From positions 1 to 6,184 of the forward strand of contig VGIE01000148.1 of assembly GCA_016867955.1 (NCBI GenBank): a stretch of DNA of 6,184 bases, given 5' to 3'. A program made the position numbers and the translations under genes. Within the stretch, counting starts at the first letter, position 1. Each line of letters begins with the position of its first letter. The notes beneath the pieces are model-generated. The model made no database searches. It saw only the letters and a list, made by a program, of their open reading frames with translations, and was not told the DNA's origin. Of the stretch, positions 4,473 through 6,184 are shown piece after piece. Source of the DNA: Betaproteobacteria bacterium (GTDB lineage: Bacteria; Pseudomonadota; Gammaproteobacteria; Burkholderiales; SG8-39).

Positions 4473-6184
4473 GTGACTGTCGCGCCCGCCATTGCCGAGC
4501 ACTACCCGGCGCTCAACGAAGCGCAACGGACCATCGTGGGCCATCTCGACGGGCCCCTGCTCGTGATCGCTGGCCCCGGCTCCGGAAAAACCCACAGCAT
4601 CGTGCTTCGCGCGCTCAACCTCCTCCTGCTGGAGAAGGCGCTGCCCCGGCAACTGGTGCTCTGCACTTTTACCGAAAAGGCCGCCTTCGAGATGCGCGAC
4701 CGTCTGGCCGCCGCAGCACGGAAGGTTGGCTACACCGGCGACCTCTCCGACCTGGCCGTCTCTACGATCCACAGCTTCTGTAACCGCGTGCTCACGCTAC
4801 ACCGGCACCGGACCGAGCTGGGGCACAGCTTCGACACGCTCGACGAGCTCACGCAGCTCCTCCTCATCTTCGAGCACTTCGACGAGATCATCGGGCCGCC
4901 GGAGAACGACCTCTTCCTCGGCAAATGGAAGACGCGCTGGACGGCAATCGAGGGGGCGCGCGGATACTTCGACAAGATCACAGAGGAACTCGTCGCTCCG
5001 GATCAGCTCACCGCGTCCACCGACCCGTTCCTCGCGGCGATCGGTAACGCGTACCGACGCTACCAGCGGGCGCTGCTCGACACCAACCGCACCGACTTCG
5101 CCCATCTTCAGCGGCTCGTGTACGACCTGCTTGGTGACCTCGGCACCGCTGACGCCGTGACCCGCGACCTCCGCTACGTCCTCGTGGACGAGTACCAGGA
5201 CACCAACTACATCCAGGAGCAGCTTCTCCTCAAGCTGACCGAGAGATCCCGCAACCTGTGCGTGGTTGGGGACGAGGACCAAAGCCTCTACCGCTTTCGC
5301 GGCGCCACCGTGCGGAACATCCTCGAGTTCCCGCAGCGGATGCCGGGCTGCGCGACGGTCAAGCTGACGACGAACTACCGCTCCCACCGCGCGATCGTCG
5401 AGCGCTACGACCGTTGGATGGCCTCCACCGACTGGTCCAACCCGCGTGGCGGTGCACCCTTCCGCTACGACAAGACCATCGAGGCGGATGCGGCGGGTAC
5501 GCACCCGGACTACCCGTCAGTCATTGCGATCTGGGGCAAAGACAAGCGCGACGAGGCCGCCCGCTTCGCGGATCTCGTCGAGTTCCTGAGGCAGAACGAG
5601 GTCATCGCCGACTACGGGCAGGTGGCCCTGCTCCTGCACAGCGTGCGTGAAGATCACAGTGGCCCGTATCTCGCCGCGCTCGAGGCCAAGGGTATCCCCG
5701 CGTTCTGCCCCCGTGCCCGTGCCTACTTCGAGATTTCGGAGGTCAGTGACCTGGTCGCCTGTTTCGCGGTGCTGTTCGGCTGGCACGGCAACGGGCGCGG
5801 GCAGGTCAGCGGCGCCGTGGCCGAACTCGCCACCTACGTGGACGACGCCATCGTCCAGCTCGCCCGCCGCTTCGGCGCCCCGCACCCGCTGGCCGAATGC
5901 CTGCAACGCTGGACCGGCGACATCGCCGCGCTGCAAGAAGGCGAAGCGCTAGACCTCCGCCCGGCCGACTATTTCTACCACCTGCTCGCACTCGATCCGT
6001 TCAAGAGCGCGGTCCGCAACGAGAACACCGCCCGCAACCTCGCGACCTTCTCCCAGCTCCTGAACGTCTTCCAGAGCTACTACCACTACACCGTCGTAAC
6101 GCACAAGAACCGCGAGTTTCTCCGTTTCAACTTCTTCAACAGCTTCCTGCGCCTGCTCTACGACGGCGGCATCAACGAGTACGA
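4473..6184 (+). CDS. UvrD/Rep-type superfamily 1 DNA helicase, N-terminal part
   Basis: The frame is open for 570 codons from GTG 4473 to the right edge, with no stop. The motifs run in order: Q-motif LNEAQRTIV (residues 14-22), Walker A GPGSGKT (34-40), Ia TFTEKAAFEMRDRL (65-78), Ib STIHSFC (97-103), Walker B DEYQD (239-243), motif III GDEDQSLYRFRGA (from 266) and motif IV NYRS (301-304). Motifs V and VI lie beyond the edge. This is an ATP-driven 3'-5' single-strand translocase of the UvrD/PcrA/Rep group. GTG was chosen because it precedes the Q-motif by the usual short distance; the GGAGAGGAG ribosome site (4452-4460) lies inside the antitoxin gene with a long 12-base spacing. The seven-base gap indicates one operon with the antitoxin. 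The 2A/2B region (about 310-570) looks unlike housekeeping UvrD, so it may be a larger accessory helicase, perhaps with a C-terminal nuclease outside the window. Confidence 0.93.
   Translation, partial: MTVAPAIAEHYPALNEAQRTIVGHLDGPLLVIAGPGSGKTHSIVLRALNLLLLEKALPRQLVLCTFTEKAAFEMRDRLAAAARKVGYTGDLSDLAVSTIHSFCNRVLTLHRHRTELGHSFDTLDELTQLLLIFEHFDEIIGPPENDLFLGKWKTRWTAIEGARGYFDKITEELVAPDQLTASTDPFLAAIGNAYRRYQRALLDTNRTDFAHLQRLVYDLLGDLGTADAVTRDLRYVLVDEYQDTNYIQEQLLLKLTERSRNLCVVGDEDQSLYRFRGATVRNILEFPQRMPGCATVKLTTNYRSHRAIVERYDRWMASTDWSNPRGGAPFRYDKTIEADAAGTHPDYPSVIAIWGKDKRDEAARFADLVEFLRQNEVIADYGQVALLLHSVREDHSGPYLAALEAKGIPAFCPRARAYFEISEVSDLVACFAVLFGWHGNGRGQVSGAVAELATYVDDAIVQLARRFGAPHPLAECLQRWTGDIAALQEGEALDLRPADYFYHLLALDPFKSAVRNENTARNLATFSQLLNVFQSYYHYTVVTHKNREFLRFNFFNSFLRLLYDGGINEY

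Noticed and set aside
4797..5504. A 235-codon minus-strand frame opposite the helicase
   Set aside because: It runs antisense to canonical helicase motifs, including DEYQD and GDEDQ; its Val/Glu-rich product has no family resemblance.

Overview
The window suggests a GC-rich proteobacterium, probably an alphaproteobacterium. This rests on the mostly G/C-ending codons, a small protein of a type I associate with Rhizobiales and other Alphaproteobacteria, and an IS1380-type transposase relic of a kind common in that class. Genus and species cannot be named. The mix of short genes on both strands, a transposase scrap, a pseudogene, an antitoxin relic and a gene of clearly lower GC is typical of an accessory region.

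Left part (1-1365): the C-terminal end of a staphylococcal-nuclease-like (thermonuclease) gene enters from the left edge and ends exactly where an opposite-strand HNH endonuclease gene ends (stop codons abut at 267/268). The HNH protein has an unassigned N-terminal half that may be a PUA/EVE-like reader domain, which would make it a candidate modification-dependent restriction enzyme. Only 27 bases upstream of its start, a 65-residue protein of unknown function is read the other way.

Middle (1366-3183): a lower-GC gene on the minus strand encodes an exported cysteine-rich protein with three exact-period 42-residue repeats. After it comes a decayed zone. It holds an internal fragment of an IS1380 transposase, a pyridoxamine-phosphate-oxidase-like (split-barrel flavoprotein) gene that stays in one frame but carries two nonsense codons, and a 3' scrap of a Phd/YefM antitoxin gene.

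Right part (3184-6184): an intact SAM-dependent methyltransferase on the minus strand has a candidate promoter with an overlapping dyad. Divergent from it is an intact, orphan Phd/YefM-type antitoxin gene. Seven bases after it begins a UvrD/Rep-type superfamily 1 helicase, open for 570 codons to the right edge. No toxin gene lies beside the antitoxin, so it may act as a transcriptional regulator of the helicase gene; this is inference. No tRNA, rRNA, CRISPR array or complete insertion sequence was seen. The short gaps at 1366-1500 and 2236-2335 hold nothing I can assign.
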